Shown here piece by piece: positions 23,320-36,704 of a stretch of DNA of 64,000 nt. The stretch's first letter is position 1, and each line of letters starts with the position of its first letter. The notes beneath the pieces are model-generated. The model was not told where the DNA came from and searched no databases. It saw nothing but the letters and a program-made list of their open reading frames with translations. Origin of the DNA: Halictus rubicundus (taxonomy: Eukaryota; Arthropoda; Insecta; Hymenoptera; Halictidae); NCBI RefSeq assembly GCF_050948215.1, contig NC_135149.1, positions 7,049,001-7,113,000 on the forward strand, given 5' to 3'. Made by a program: the position numbers and the translations under genes.

Positions 23320-25199
23320 TAATTCTAATGGCATTTTTATGCACTCAATCTATCGGACCAATAAGAATTTTTCAGTATAAACGAACTATTTCATGTTACC
23401 CATGTGTCCCGTAACCCCATATGATGACAGTTTGTGTGTCAAACACTTACGATAGTTTTAGCTGCAAAGCATCATTCAAATTCAGCGTGAATTACGTGAA
23501 TGGGGTTGTAAGTTCCCAATAAATATTCGTAACTGAAATTTTGGTGTACTGAGTATCCTGAATGATACCATAAAAATATAAATTGTTAATACAACGCATA
23601 GTCTCGTGTTTATTACACGAAATTCAATAAACATTTCCTAATCTGTTTAACTGGTAGATACTTTAACATTTTTCAGGGGCTACAGTTCACTGAATACATA
23701 CGTCGATGAACCACACAGATGCCATTGGTTATGTTATTCAAAGGTTGAACCCCTTTGCTACCAAGCGCCACTATAACGGACCAGCCCCGCTGATGGGTTC
23801 AGATAACCCATATCAGCTAAGAAATGCGCAAGAGTAATATTCCTTATAGCCAAGTCTCCCATTCTTAACCTTCATGCAACGGCGAACACGTAATGAAATA
23901 TTGTGTACATGAGCTAATAAAATATAGTACAGCTATGTAATTACAACGTCTATTAAACTAGAATCGATAAAGAGTGCAAACTACATTTACCATGAATTAT
24001 ATCGCTACAGAAATTGTAGAAATAAATAGTTGCATAGATCTGTCATTTATTGTCGACGACGTGGAAAATCTTAACTACTGTGAGTTTTATCCTAATTTTT
24101 ACCAGTGCTAATTGATCTAAATAGCAGCTCTGTACACTTCTATGTAATTTCGATAAAATACGCTATCCATAAATCACAAATCAATTATCATAGGTCTAAA
24201 CGTATTAATTCTTGCTCATTCGATTGAATGGTTAGAAGATTGTTTTTCTTACAGATTCATAAATATTACGCGAGTGAAGTCATCAGAGAATTGTACCATT
24301 GTATGGCAAATGGCGGTGTAGTGGACCACGTCACTCGCTGATAAAATATTATATTATTGCACAGCGTAGACATTAAATTATCATCACAGGGCTGTTAATG
24401 TTTCTACAAACTGTGATTTATATACACGAATTATTCAGGCAATCTAGAGTGACGTAAAGAAACATTTTATATACTGAGACTGAAGTAAGATTGAATACTG
24501 TAGAATTTTGTATTTATTTTTTAAAAAATTCATAAAATATAAATTTTTATACAAACTACATATTTTTAATGCATTATATAAAAATAGTTTAATGTATCAC
24601 TTTTTTGAAATTACTGCTACATAGCAACTTCCTTTCAAGTACCACTATGTGCACTTATACTTTAACGATTCTAAAAGGTATTTATACCTAGCATAAACGT
24701 CAGCGGAGAATTTTGAAGTGCCTAGAATAAAGATAACAGTACGTACAAATCATTGCAGAACATATGACATTTAAATAATTTTTACAAAATTTGAAAAAAA
24801 AATAATTGAATTTACAACATTCTGTGATACATTCTAGCGAATAGATATTAATCTTTTTTTCTTATAATAAATTATTAAGGACACAGAAAATCTAATCGTT
24901 GCAGTTATACAATAAATCATAAGTCAAGGGGTTGAATTGTACAGTGGTATGTGACAATAAATTTACGAAAAATTGTCCAAAAAGACTGCACACTTACTGT
25001 CACAGGAGGCACGTATACACAGTGATTTTAAACAATTTTTGTTACGAATCGCTTCCATCTTTATATGCAACCTGTATAGAGCTAATAGATCGCGATCGTC
25101 GCGACAAAAACATCGACGAAACTGGTGGGCCGAGTAGTATAGGTGGCTGCCATTTCGCTTCTATCAATCCTCTTCGGGCTGGTAGTCCCTGGTGACAAT
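23320..25199. other. Noncoding AT-rich DNA
   Basis: No gene, RNA or clear repeat recognised. Confidence 0.6.
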
Positions 25200-25600
25200 A
25201 ATTACCAAGCGAAACGACCTTTAAAGGCCGCGTGCACGGCGCACGGGGTAAAAGAAACGCGAACGTAGGAAGAAGGAGAGATTAGTGTCACGACGTTAAC
25301 GCGATCAGCGCCGTCAGCGGGCCGCGGCCGGGCCGGGCCGGGCCGGGCTCGCGCTCGGGCCCCCGGATGGCGTTGTAAATCTGCCGTAAGTTATGCGCGA
25401 CCAGGAGGGCCGGTCGGCCGACCGGCCAGCGCCATTAAAGCAGGTTATGCCCGTTTCAAGTGGAAAATCATAAGCACCGCAAATACGCCGTTATTACTAT
25501 AGACGCGCCACGAGCACGCCACTTACTTTGTAATCATGACTAATGCATAATGCAGTAGCCAGTGTGCCCGTGCGTGTGCGCGTGTCATTCACCGGGCCTC
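25200..25600. promoter_or_regulatory. CpG island, candidate regulatory region
   Basis: Strongly GC- and CpG-rich against AT-rich surroundings, with CGGTCGGCCGACCGG palindromic words and TATGCGCGACC / CATTAAAG motifs. No coding frame I can support. It could be a promoter or an enhancer of a neighbouring gene. Confidence 0.35.
25326..25348. repeat. GGCCG tandem repeat
   Basis: Four to five GGCCG units inside a CpG island. Confidence 0.9.
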
Positions 25601-25837
25601 TATGTGGGTGAGTGCAACACCGTACGGGACGGTGCACCATAAAGCAGGGGATAAATGGACAAAACTGCATTTTTACTTGTTTTGTGATCAGAGCTTTAAA
25701 GAGTTGTCAATATTTTTATTCGGTTGTAACGTGAATACTTTCGGTTATCGTCAAGTACAGCATTGGGATCGATCAATTATAAAATCGTGGAATATAATGG
25801 CTTCCATTTAATCACAGTTAGACGTGTTTGCAATAAC

Positions 25838-26039
25838 CGGACTGCAGATTTTGTGCACTAACGGCAAGAATAAGTAAGTGCAATTTAAAACAGTAGGACG
25901 GTTGAAAGAATTCAAGAATGTCGATATATGATTTTCAACTTACTACAATTATTAATCGGGGGAAGTAAATTTATATTCAACTCCTGGATTTTGCAATTGA
26001 TGCAGACGGTTTTTATTTTGCATAAATATCCGCAGTCTA
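25838..26039 (+). mobile_element. TAGACTG-family MITE, full length
   Basis: Left end GGACTGCAGATTTTGTGC, right end GCATAAATATCCGCAGTCTA. Length is like the reference copy; no clear target duplication remains. Confidence 0.75.
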
Positions 26040-27435
26040 GCTAGTCTTCCGCTCATATTAGTCATGTTTGTCTTGAAGTAAATCAACTACTTAGAAAAGA
26101 ATTAAAATAATCCATGAACATGAACGAAAAACGAGATCACACGTTAGAACAAAATATAACAGAGAGCATAAAGACAAATACAAAAAAAGTATCGGTTGGA
26201 TGTGCAAGTAAAATGATATATTTCCAATTGAAATCTCTGATTGGTGAAATTAACAAAATCGAAGAATTACGTCAATTTAGCGAAACTGGGGTCACAGAAA
26301 AAATGATTGTAACTTCTAAGTAGGTGAAGGCACTCGGAGCACGCGAGGAATCATCCTCAGGGAGAGAACGTCGCGACGCTACTATGCAGAACGAGTCCCT
26401 GCAGCGTGAAATATGGCCGCGTTGAGGTCATCGTTATGCGACGGCCACGCAGCTGAAATTACAGACGATCTAGAGTGCTCGAATATCATCTCGTTTGCAA
26501 ATTTTAAGTGACACTCGGTGCATACGGATAAACCGTACGAACAGCTATGAAAATTCGAAAATTCTTTATGCAACCATAATTCCGAACTATAGTTCGTGTG
26601 CTTTTACGTTCTTTGGATCTAATGGATTTTCATAGTTCCTGTTCACTATTGAATGGTAATTTGCAATGTGTTTTCAAAAGGTTTTTTCAGTTGCTACTGC
26701 AATAATACCGATTGTTGCATCAGTCGATGCTGTAATTATGCGATTTGGAGGCTACCGATGCTCGTGAATTTTGACAGTTTTGTATGATTATCTGAATTGT
26801 GATCTACACAGGAACAGAGAAGTAGAAAGCAATTATTATTTAATGTATGATTATTGGATAGATTGAATGGATGATTAAAGTGAGAATACGGAGACGTATA
26901 ATTTCAATATTAAAATTCGAATATGTTTTTAAAAATTCAGTAACATTAACACATGCATTAATACGCATGTGTTACACTCACGTTGCTTGCTTATGCATTT
27001 AATATTATATTTATATCTAATATTCATCTCTTCCGAAACGGTAAATAGAAACATAGTCAGATAGTAAAATTTCATGTAAATCCACGAATAGTTATATCAT
27101 TAATGGCTACACATTACGAGTATTTTGAGTCCCAACAGTTCACTTAACCAGTTAAGCGCGTTTGACGTGTATACACGTCATCCAAAATTCTATTGCCGTG
27201 CAGTTAACGTTAATGAATTGTTAAATTCTTATCGAATGAAAATGTAATTCTTTCTCATTTTGCTTTCCTTTTTTCATAAAATTTATAATAGCGGCATTTG
27301 GCCTGCATTCGACGTATATATTCGTCATTGCTTGATTTTAATTCCGCGCCGTAAGGGATTTTTAAAATTAAATGCCACAGTTAACTGGTTAAGATCAACC
27401 ACGAAAACGAAAAAGCAATATGTATTCTTAGATTA
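26040..27435. other. Noncoding; one 70-codon frame at 26114-26323
   Basis: The frame MNMNEKRDHTLEQNITESI onward is Lys/Glu-rich and in AT-rich DNA, which is mildly unexpected by chance, but has no family match or neighbours. Otherwise nothing seen. Confidence 0.5.
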
Positions 27436-27618
27436 AGGTAAGGGATCTAATTACTGTGGGGGTACCGATTACTGTGCCTATATTTGTTATTCTAATTTCT
27501 AAAGCATACTGAATATTAAAAAAGATATATATATAATGTTATATATCTCGTTTCAATATTCAGTATGCTTTAGAAATAAGTATAAATAATATAGGCACAG
27601 TAATTGCGTCCCTTACCC
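27436..27618. mobile_element. Foldback MITE with TA target duplication
   Basis: Arms beginning AGGTAAGGGATCTAATTACT and GGGTAAGGGACGCAATTACT (right, reverse-complemented) extend about 75 bp through TTCTAAAGCATACTGAATATT. A short AT-rich loop lies between them. TA flanks both ends. The left arm has a duplicated ATTACTGTG. Confidence 0.88.
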
Positions 27619-27651
27619 TAGGTAAATGTCCCTACAATTTCACCTATTCGT

Positions 27652-27683
27652 TTGTCTCATAAATACACAAACTCCGCAGTCTA
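27652..27683 (-). mobile_element. TAGACTG-family MITE, end fragment
   Basis: GTCTCATAAATACACAAACT followed by CCGCAGTCTA is a diverged family end, just right of the foldback element at 27436-27618. Confidence 0.55.
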
Positions 27684-28745
27684 GTCATCAAGAACTGTAT
27701 TAATAGGTTTGCGGTGGTAACTATAATTATTCCTGAAACGGCTATCATCGTGTCAAGTTTTCAGTCAACAAATTTTATGAGCACGTTGAACGATTTGCAA
27801 GAGCTGGCGAATTCGCCAGGTTCCAAGTTCATTATCATCGTAACGAGACCGCAGGTGGGGAGGAATGCTTGCTTCGGTGTGCTCTCGATCGCGATCGGCC
27901 TAACTCAGCATTCTTATCGAGTGTTCCGCGGCCGCGAACCAGCGAATGCACGATCCGATCGAGAACTGACGACGGACCGCATAATAAGACCACGTATTCT
28001 TCCCGTCGAGGCGTAACCTTGGTCGTGCGGAGAATGGTCGAATCAGCTGTTTCAGGTGGAAGGCCTCCCGCGGTACACAATGGGCTATCACGTGACTGGC
28101 AAGCGTTTATTAGCCGACGTGAGACGAGAAAATGGGTGATGAAAGAAAGGGGAACGATACGATTTATTATGGTTACGGTTAATTAACACCCCTTTAAGAG
28201 CACGTGGCCGTGACACGGTCAGGTGCAGCCGGAATGCGGGTTTCGGAAGCACGTGGTGCCGATCATTCAAGTTCAGACTTCAGTATTGCAGGATTCGTTG
28301 ACTTTTCAAATACTTTGTAATTGAAACAATGGTAGGGAATTTAACCTTCAGTTACTCGCGCTCCACTTTCTACGTAACTGGTTACATGGAACTTTATACG
28401 ACTCCAACATAAATAAATTATGAAATGAAAAAACCACTTTCATGCACAATAAATATTTGAAAGTGTAGTCGACAGCTTAGTTTATACTTGAAACACTAAG
28501 AACTAAAGTTTTGAGATTGTATGCACTATATGTGAGTAATTAAAAGATAATAGAGATTAACTCCGCAAACTAAAAGTAGAGAAAATTGATGAAATAGTAT
28601 ACGCTCATTATTAGGAAATTTATTCTAAATATAAATTGTAGTTCTTTGGCAATAAAATGTCAAAAAATTGGAATAAATTAGGATAGATCTATGAAAACAG
28701 TGATGCCAAGTAAAAACACAGATACAGTTTTTTTCCATTTGTTTA
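27684..28745. other. Noncoding; CpG-rich block 27.8-28.3 kb
   Basis: Several overlapping frames on both strands, none with a known domain. Possible regulatory DNA. Confidence 0.5.
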
Positions 28746-28877
28746 AACTTTACCTCGGGAATCCAGAAATTTTTAACTTTTTTTATGTAATCCTGTAGAT
28801 TTTCGGCATTTTATCGCCAAAATCTGCAGGATTACATAAAAAAGAGTTAAAAATTTCTGGTTTCCCGAAGTAAAGTT
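28746..28877. repeat. Near-perfect palindrome (hairpin repeat)
   Basis: The left arm 28746-28803 and right arm 28819-28877 are inverted copies with a 15-bp loop. They share AACTTTACCTCGGGAATCCA / TTCCCGAAGTAAAGTT and ATGTAATCCTGTAGATTTT. Single-arm or diverged relatives lie at 3891, 7275 and 23189. Confidence 0.88.
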
Positions 28878-30159
28878 AAGCCGCGCCCACTGTCACATTA
28901 CGTTGCATTACAGAGTTATAGCAAATGTTACCTAGTTATATCCAAATATAATAGTGGAACTTATCAGATCTAGATTGGAGTTGGATAACGATTATCTTTT
29001 TGGAAAACAATGTCTGAACAACAATTTGCATTCCGTGGGAAGTGATCGCTACCCGACCAGTATAAAAACGTTAAACGTACGGTATGAATATGGTGTTTTG
29101 TTTGAATCAAACGAGCTTATGGATATTTATTAATTTCTTTGATGGAAATGATATTGCAGTTCTGTAGAATACTATGCCTCCGTTACCATGTTGGGGTTTG
29201 ATGAATTCATTCGTATGCTCTGTCGACTGAAAGTGTATCAAAAGGTTCATCTTGTAACCGATATCTTCGTTCGGAAGTCGTACGCATCTGGAAAATCTTG
29301 TTGCAATCTACTCTTTTTTATAAACATTGATCTCAGCATGCGCTTGCTTATTTTGACGCGAGCTCTTTTTTTTTAACAAACCTACATATTAATGAGTGTT
29401 CTATGTACAGTAAAATTAGATTAGTATTTGTAATAACTTTTTCGAGTATGTTATCAAAGAACTCTTTCGGCAAGACATACAATACTGTACATAATTGTTT
29501 GCAAATGAACTCACTTTGAAATACTGATTCATGCAGAGATAAAAACTAAGCATTTGAAAATTTGAATAGTAGATTGTGAAGTATGTTGTACAACAGTACA
29601 CGGAAAGCAATATTTAGGTTCCCAATGATGTTTTACTTTGTTCTTTATCTTTTATGCAAACTATACAAGCTTTTGATGATTTTTCTGGCTTCTTTCTTGA
29701 CTGTGTTCGACTAATCGTGAGTTTAGCTATCTATAATTGTGTTCACACGTTTCTCTGCTATTTTGTTTACTAATTCGTCTTTTCGGAAACACACAAAAAA
29801 AGCATTCGTTCATTGTAACTTTAAACTATCTTCTTCGAATTTTGTATTATTCATTTGTATAATACATGTAATATTTAGATGGAATGACTAGGCTGTGGAT
29901 GCTATGCATTTCTTACGGAAACGAATATTTAAAATATGAATCAGCAACCATATTAGAAGGATTGAAGAATTATGTATACATAGTATTACCTATTAATTAT
30001 TTCTAAAATAATAAACAAAATTATATATTAAATAATGATATAATAAAACAACAACAATAATAATAATAATATAATAGTTATAATATTTTAAATTCTATAT
30101 TTATTTATTATTTATTGAAATCTTATAGAACTTTATTTAACTTTTGTTTTTTATAAGTG
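28878..30159. other. Noncoding AT-rich DNA
   Basis: Nothing recognised apart from the low-complexity tract at the end. Confidence 0.6.
30040..30115. repeat. ATA/AAT-rich low-complexity tract
   Basis: Short AAT runs and TTATTTA variants. Confidence 0.8.
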
Positions 30160-30198
30160 ATGCAGAACATGTTTATTTTGCATTAAAAGCCACAGTAC
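30160..30198 (+). mobile_element. TAGACTG-family MITE, end fragment
   Basis: TTTATTTTGCATTAAAAGCC followed by ACAGTACG matches the right end of the family; the rest is lost. Confidence 0.5.
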
Positions 30199-30199
30199 G

Positions 30200-33100
30200 A
30201 TTATGATATGTTTCATTCGTTTCTGCAATTACTATTCGCCAGAGGCAATAAATTGTTGTTACATTTACATTGTGGTAACAGCAAAAATGAATAGTATTGA
30301 CCTCAACACTCATCTTTTTATTGTTTCGCGTGAATGAGTTTAATAAGTATTAATATACAAATGGATACAAATATTGTACTTGCTAAATAAACCACTTGGT
30401 TTAAAGCAATAATAAATAAATAAATTTATATACAAATGGAGTTTGAAAAGTGATAAGAATCCGAGTATTCAAGTAGTTAATATTGCACGAGCCTAACTCA
30501 ATTAAACCTTCTTTAGCAGACTGAGCAGACTTTACCAATTTTCGAGGTCTAGGTTTACGACTTTCGAATAAAAAAGTAATCACAAAACGCAATGGAAGAA
30601 TGACACCATAAGTTGACATATAAAGAGAAGTCTAAGAAGACTGATTATGCGAATAAATGATAGCCTTGGTTGTATCGGGCCTTGAAGAACCCCAAAAACT
30701 AAAATAAGAAATTTTCTATAAAGAATAGAGACATTTCAATGGTCGTTTCAATGGTTCATTGCTGCAGTTTCAACAAACCTGCACCATAGAGCTGGGTAAA
30801 AAAAACAGTCTTCCACCTGCTCCGAATTGCACAAACGGCGCATAAGACTTCAGGAAGTGATGCACGCACAGTGCACCGTTCTGTCAGTGGCAGACAGCAT
30901 GCGGTGACCTCCAGGACCCACGGTGTGGAGCAGGCTGCATCAAAAGTGCATATAGGGTGTTCGACTAAAATCCAATATCAGAGAAGAATTAAAAACGACG
31001 ATGTCACTCTAAGAATTTTTGCTTTCAAGTTATTGGGAATCAAAGCCGATCAACGAGCGGTACATAAGCTCTTTGTCTCTCGCGCGATACGTCTGTGCTC
31101 TTTCTAGTCCACTAACTATTCCCATCACTATCGTTCGTATAACAAGAGCTGATGTAAATTGGGCATGCTGACGAAACGACGCGACGGTTCGAATAAATCG
31201 CGTCCCACCGTGTATCTGAGCGGAAAAAGCGGAGGAAGCGGATTGAAAGGAGACGGCAAGATGCGTTCCTGCGTGACGTAGCTTTCGCAGGCCATCACGC
31301 ATATGTTACCCTCCGCGAGGGGGGACCATACGCGCCTACAATGCGATCCGCGGGGTCATTCCACCGTGGTCCCTTCGGCTTCGTGTACCCGAGAGGTTTC
31401 TTCCGCGGGACATCGGGTCTCTCGGCTCTCAGCCGGTGAACTTTGTTCCCAGCGCTGTCGCAGTCGGACGTAGGTGTCTACCGTTTCGTAAACCGATTCC
31501 TAGTCCTTGGCTCAGGGTCGTGTAGGTGTCGTGAATGCTGGGCGTGACTCGAGTGTCGCCTAACGCCGCCGGATGAAGATCGACGACACGACATCGAGCC
31601 GAGATACCGGCTCGATGGAGGAAGTGCCGCGTTGCTTAGGCAAACGCGCCTTAAATGATAATTTCCTCGCGTGTTCGCCGCTTCTTTGGAAACGGAAGTT
31701 GGTGGGCGTTGATGCGCGAAACGAGGAAACGCGGGATACACGGGCCCGAAGGGAAAGCGAGAAGCACGGAAATGGTACGCAGTGGACTGAAACCCTGTTT
31801 TCCGCAGCCGAAATTCAATTTTTGAAGTTTCAGAATTTCAACTAATTGTGGCCCATAGTAACGAAATCGTCATACAATATCTAATAATCAAATAAAATGA
31901 ACGACATTAGAAACAACGAGAGATTAGGTTCAAAGTATGTATAAAAAATTGCGAAACAAACCCGTAAATTGGTCTTTACAAAAATAGGTCCGCCGTACAA
32001 GGGTTGTAAATCGTATGAATATTAATGAACATTGCTACAGGGAAAATCCATATGAGGGATTGGCAATTCTTGTGTTACAATTCCTAGTAGCAAAACTGTT
32101 CCATTTGTTTAGATCGCGCCGCACTGTAGTCCAAATCGAGGAATTAGCTATTCATAAATATTTTAGCATTATTTCAAGACTTAAGGCCATAGCAAAGGAG
32201 GTCATTGGATTCGTCTTAACGTCAACTATAACATTATTAAGTAAGAAATATGTAGCGACAATTAAAAAATCAAGGCGACATTAATTTTTTTATGTAAAAA
32301 AAAAATTTTTTTAATATTTTATATTGGACTTTATAGAAGAGTAATTACTGCTTAATTTTTGTTTGAAACATTTTCTTGTCAGAGTACCGGAAATCCCCGA
32401 AAAGTTGCGATATAATGTGAATAATGAATGATATTTAAAATATTATTGAAACAAATGATGATATTTGAAATCTGTCTTTGCAGGTGTATTTCACATAAAA
32501 AGGCACACAATTTTGCCACGTACATCATTTTCCTATCTGCAGTAGTTTCCAAGATATTCGTGAAAAATGTTTTTTACCCTCAACTTGCAGGTTTTGACCT
32601 CAGCTGTTACCAGGTTTTGAAATAACAAAATAATCTTTAATTCTGGACATAATGTGTCTTTTTATCGTAAATTGCGATTATTTGGCCATCTTATCTTAAA
32701 AGAATCATATGACAACATTAAGAACCTCTTAACGCTCAACGCGCAGTTCCAGTCACAGTGGCACTTTAAAGAATAATAACTTTTGTACCGGGGCCGAATG
32801 GGATATGAATCTTGCATGGTTTCATAGAGAAAAGTGTACTGAAAATAATGCACTTTGACAAAATGCGGAACTATATGGAACTCAAAAGATATCCTTTACC
32901 AATGATAGAAAACCTTGAAGATCCTCTTTAGTTTACTAAGCATTGTTATTTCAATAAATTATAAATATTAAATCTTAGTACACAAGATATACTCTCAATA
33001 TGAACAAATACTATTCGTTTGAAACAAAACTGGACACATAATATTCAATAGATTCTCCAGGATATCAATAAGAAATGAGGTAATTTTTCGGTGAAAAATG

Positions 33101-34336
33101 GGATTCATAAAATGTTGATTTTTAAATGCTTGTTCTAATCATACTTCTTAATAAATCTCGTTAATTTCACCGTTTTTGAATGTCACGGACATTTAACGGA
33201 CAACATACTGGACCACAGTGCGCCGTGACGTTATTTCTCCGGGGCCCTTTCGGCGCCGATTATTTCGGCCTTGATAAAACAATTACGCAACTCATTTGCT
33301 AGCAGAGGGTCGGAGGAGGGGGTGGGGGTGAGAGGAAATCGCGAAACGCGCCAAGTATAGAACGGCCGAGTCGTGGGAGTCGGTTTTTACATTTCTCCAG
33401 GATGAAAATTTCCTGTCGGCTCTTATCGTCGCCTCTCCTGACTGCGTAGGAAAGACATTTACTTAACTGTGTATGATATTTCAGCTTGCAACATCACGTC
33501 GTAAAGATGCAGAGTGGTTTAGCCTTTTACGATCCTAGATACTGATACCGTGATAACGGTGTCATAATCTGCGAAAAGTTTCGCAGCGATCCGTTGGTCT
33601 CTCCTTATGTACGTTTCGCGTTTTCGCGCGGTTTCTTCCATTTTCGTTCGTGTTCGCGCCGCCTTATCTGTCCGTGAAAAATGAATATCAACATTGTAGA
33701 GCTTTACTACGGCTCGAGCAACCGTGAAATAGGAACGTCTCGCGGTTTCTTCGTGAAGCGTACTGTTTGCATAGCTGTTCCTGCACTTTTTAATGGTTTA
33801 TATTCCATTCTAGTGTTCTACCTGCCTTATGTTTGTTCGCTTGCACGCGCGTTTCTCGACCATTTCTACCTGTATTTGCGTTTCCTGTATTCCTACTTCT
33901 ATTTCTACTTCTAGATCCGCTTCTAATTTTATTTTCATACATACAATCCGCGGATCTAATTGCTGGATTATCTCCGCTTCTACTTGTACTTCTGTTTTTT
34001 CCTACTAATTGTGCGTGTGGTTCCACTTATCGCTTTTCTGTTTTGCATATGCAACAGCTTTGGCGTGTATGTTTCTGGTAAAAAAGTGTGAGGATATTTT
34101 ACATATTCATAATTTTTTATCGTATGTAAAAGTTGTATGCTTGCATCGAATATTCAATGGTGATATACGATAAGTATTTCTGAAAAGATTCAACAGTTCA
34201 TAGTGCATAATACACTTTGAACAATGAGTAGACGAAATAGGAAACAGTACATACATCAGAGAAATGAAAAATGTTCTATTATTTTCTATATATCATAACT
34301 TTTTTTAATGAAATCAGAAAAGGCAAAGGTATATTA
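30200..34336. other. Noncoding; CpG-rich block 30.8-31.8 kb and regulatory-like block 33.2-33.7 kb
   Basis: A 90-codon plus frame (31573-31845) and opposing minus frames overlap in the GC-rich block; none matches a family. A pyrimidine-rich CTTCTA tract lies at 33.86-34.0 kb. Confidence 0.5.
33180..33320. promoter_or_regulatory. Candidate regulatory block
   Basis: Unique CpG-rich DNA with GGCGCCGATTATTTCGGCC and TGACGTTATTT. No frame supported. Confidence 0.25.
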
Positions 34337-34390
34337 CTATTTAACAATCGGCTCAAAATTTTTTTATTTTGCATAAAGATCCCCAGTCTA
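34337..34390 (+). mobile_element. TAGACTG-family MITE, right-end fragment
   Basis: TTATTTTGCATAAAGATCCC followed by CAGTCTA is the family right end. The left part is not recognisable. Six bases further right a second MITE starts. Confidence 0.65.
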
Positions 34391-34396
34391 CAAATA

Positions 34397-34682
34397 CAGG
34401 GTGTCCGAAAAATGTCGGAAACCCTTGGAAGGAGTGGTTCCTGAGGTCATTTGAAGTAACTTTTTCCTCAGCAGAAATTTTTGGCCTCAGCTTTGTTAAG
34501 GAGTTATTCATGAAAAACACGCACCAATCAGAGAGCACCTACAGCGGACGGACTCTGGCTCAGCCAACAGCAACGCCACGCTCAGCGGGACCTATCGCCA
34601 AGCCGAAATAAGGAAAAAATTACTTCAAATGACCTTAGAAACCACCTCATTCAAGGTTTTCCGACATTTTTGGGACACTCTG
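34397..34682. mobile_element. TA-flanked MITE, GTGTCCCAAAAAT family
   Basis: Inverted ends start CAGGGTGTCCGAAAAATGTC and CAGAGTGTCCCAAAAATGTC, with TA on both sides. The internal block with AAGGTCATTTGAAGTAA is shared with the other copies. Confidence 0.9.
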
Positions 34683-34899
34683 TATACCACGTATACTGCT
34701 GTTAATTCTGTATTAATTATTTCTCTGATAAAATCGTGTCTAATCTGTTCTACATCCAAAAGTACTCAACAATTACCCAATTACCCATCATCCTCAGTCC
34801 ACTTGGATCAAACAGCTGGACCACCATCATCGGATCAACGGCGAACACGTGTTTCAAGGATAATTTACTATTTACTTGACATTTTTAATTATTTATGAC

Positions 34900-35100
34900 T
34901 AGACTGCGGAATTTATGCATTTATGACAAAAATTCGTAGGCGTATTTTAAAACAGTCATACCACTAGAAAAATTTTAAAATGCTGTTGCATTATTTTGAA
35001 CCTATTAAGTACATTAAGAAAAAAAATAAATTTCTATTTCACTCCAGCCTGTTGCAATTCAGGTAGAAAATTTTTATTTTGCATAAGGATCCGTAGTCTA
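34900..35100 (+). mobile_element. TAGACTG-family MITE, full copy (8-bp TSD)
   Basis: Ends TAGACTGCGGAATTTATGC and GCATAAGGATCCGTAGTCTA are inverted repeats. The target duplication TTTATGAC is perfect on both sides (34892-34899, 35101-35108). At 201 bp it is the best reference copy of the family. An 8-bp duplication points to hAT mobilisation. Confidence 0.92.
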
Positions 35101-35174
35101 TTTATGACAAAGTAAGATGCTTCAATTTCTTCAGTGATCAAATTGTGTCGAACGCATCTAAATGCACCGAAGTA

Positions 35175-35420
35175 TAGTGTTTCCTCGATATATGTCAACA
35201 AGACGGGTCTTGTCAGCGACATATATCGTCCAGGTAATACTATTATTCTTTCATCCACGTGAACGTCGTACCCGACCCGTGTTATGTATACATTCCTCGG
35301 CGTCCGAAGCCTCTCGATCTTCGAGGCCCCCCACGGGTTATATCCCCGCGGTAGTGGGTAGTGGTTAGTACTGCGACTTTTATCAGCCAAGTATTCGCGA
35401 CATATATCGAAAAATGACTG
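35175..35420 (+). mobile_element. TA-flanked MITE, GATATATGTCGC family (complete copy)
   Basis: The ends TAGTGTTTCCTCGATATATG and CAGTCATTTTTCGATATATG (right, reverse-complemented) are inverted, with TA at 35173-35174 and 35421-35422. The core CCCCGCGGTAGTGGG is shared with copies at 16.1 and 58.5 kb. Confidence 0.8.
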
Positions 35421-35791
35421 TACTACGAGTGAATATGATTTTCCACGGAAACAGATAATCAAAGAGCCATCATCCTGATGAATTTCAGCCCATCTGGACC
35501 AAGCACCTGGACCACCATAATCGTAAACAGGTATTTCCGCCGGTGTGGAAACCAGAGTGACGCCTGAAAAAAATGGCTCGCGCTCCGAGGCGCAGAATCG
35601 TTTAACATTGCAATTTTATTGCAGATATAAACGATTAGATATGCATCTAAACGGGTTAATAAACCACCCACACATCGGTCCCCGCGATTGCACACCGTGC
35701 ACTGGAAACTTTCCACACGCAGTTCCACCGGAGTCTTACACGTCCTGGCACCGTTCCTCCCCCTCTCCCCCTCCTCCACCCGCTCATTCCA

Positions 35792-35835
<44 letters not shown>

Positions 35836-36704
35836 TTTCTTGGCCACGTATGTTAAACCTCGACAGCGAGGCGAGTTACGAGCGGATGACAAACAAAGAG
35901 CGACTCGCGACCTCGTCGTTTCGTGCGCCGAGAAGAACGATTAACGTGAACGATACTCTCCCGTCGCTTATGCCATCGATAGGCGGCCAAGACTCTCGAA
36001 GGAACTCGGAGGAGAATAAAAAGGGTGTTTAGCAAACGGAGGAAGCCGACGTTCACGGCTTGTAAAAAGCTTAGGCACAGTCCGAAGTATTCGATTATTC
36101 CTCGACGCCAGGTGATAAAAAGATACGTGGGTGCGGGAGGCTCAAGGTTGATGAATAAATCACCGCATCGATTTGCGTATCTCGATGTGCTGTTTGCAAC
36201 AATCCGGGGAACTGAGTTATGTTCGCGTATTTTAATTAGACAGTTCGAGAGATGAGAGTTATAGTTGCTTGCGTATGCCACGCGATCGGAACTGACCAGA
36301 GATTATCGAGATAGAATTATCTGAGAGTTTAGAAAGTACTCGATTTACTAGGGAAAATTGATTAGGCTACTTTCAAGTGTGCAACCCGATTACTGGGTTA
36401 GGTAAAATCGCACGCCCGTTTCGCTTCTTCGACTGTGATTGGTCAAGACTGACTCATTAGCGGATAACTGTCTATCAGTCGGTGATTATCCGAGGCAAGT
36501 TTCAACTATGTTGGCAATTTCTGGATGTATCTAATCTGGATATTCTTTCTGAGTGTTTCCAGTCTGTGCATTTAATTCACTTTTTACAATTCGGCAGGTA
36601 GTTTAAGTGGTTGATGTGATTGGGAGGCAGACAAGATTGACAGTCTTCGTTCCGAGCAATTGCCAGTGAGATTGAATAATAAAAATATAAATATAAATGA
36701 TTAA
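35421..36704. other. Noncoding, GC-rich around the CT microsatellite
   Basis: Overlapping frames on both strands at 35.46-36.28 kb reflect GC-rich and microsatellite sequence. Nothing recognised. Confidence 0.5.
35793..35830. repeat. CT microsatellite
   Basis: About 19 CT units in a pyrimidine-rich block. Confidence 0.97.

Noticed and set aside
35034..35462. 142-codon minus frame
   Set aside because: Covers a MITE and its flanks; no protein similarity seen.
35853..36281. 142-codon minus frame opposite several plus frames
   Set aside because: GC-rich sequence beside a CT microsatellite; no domain or splice signals that fit.
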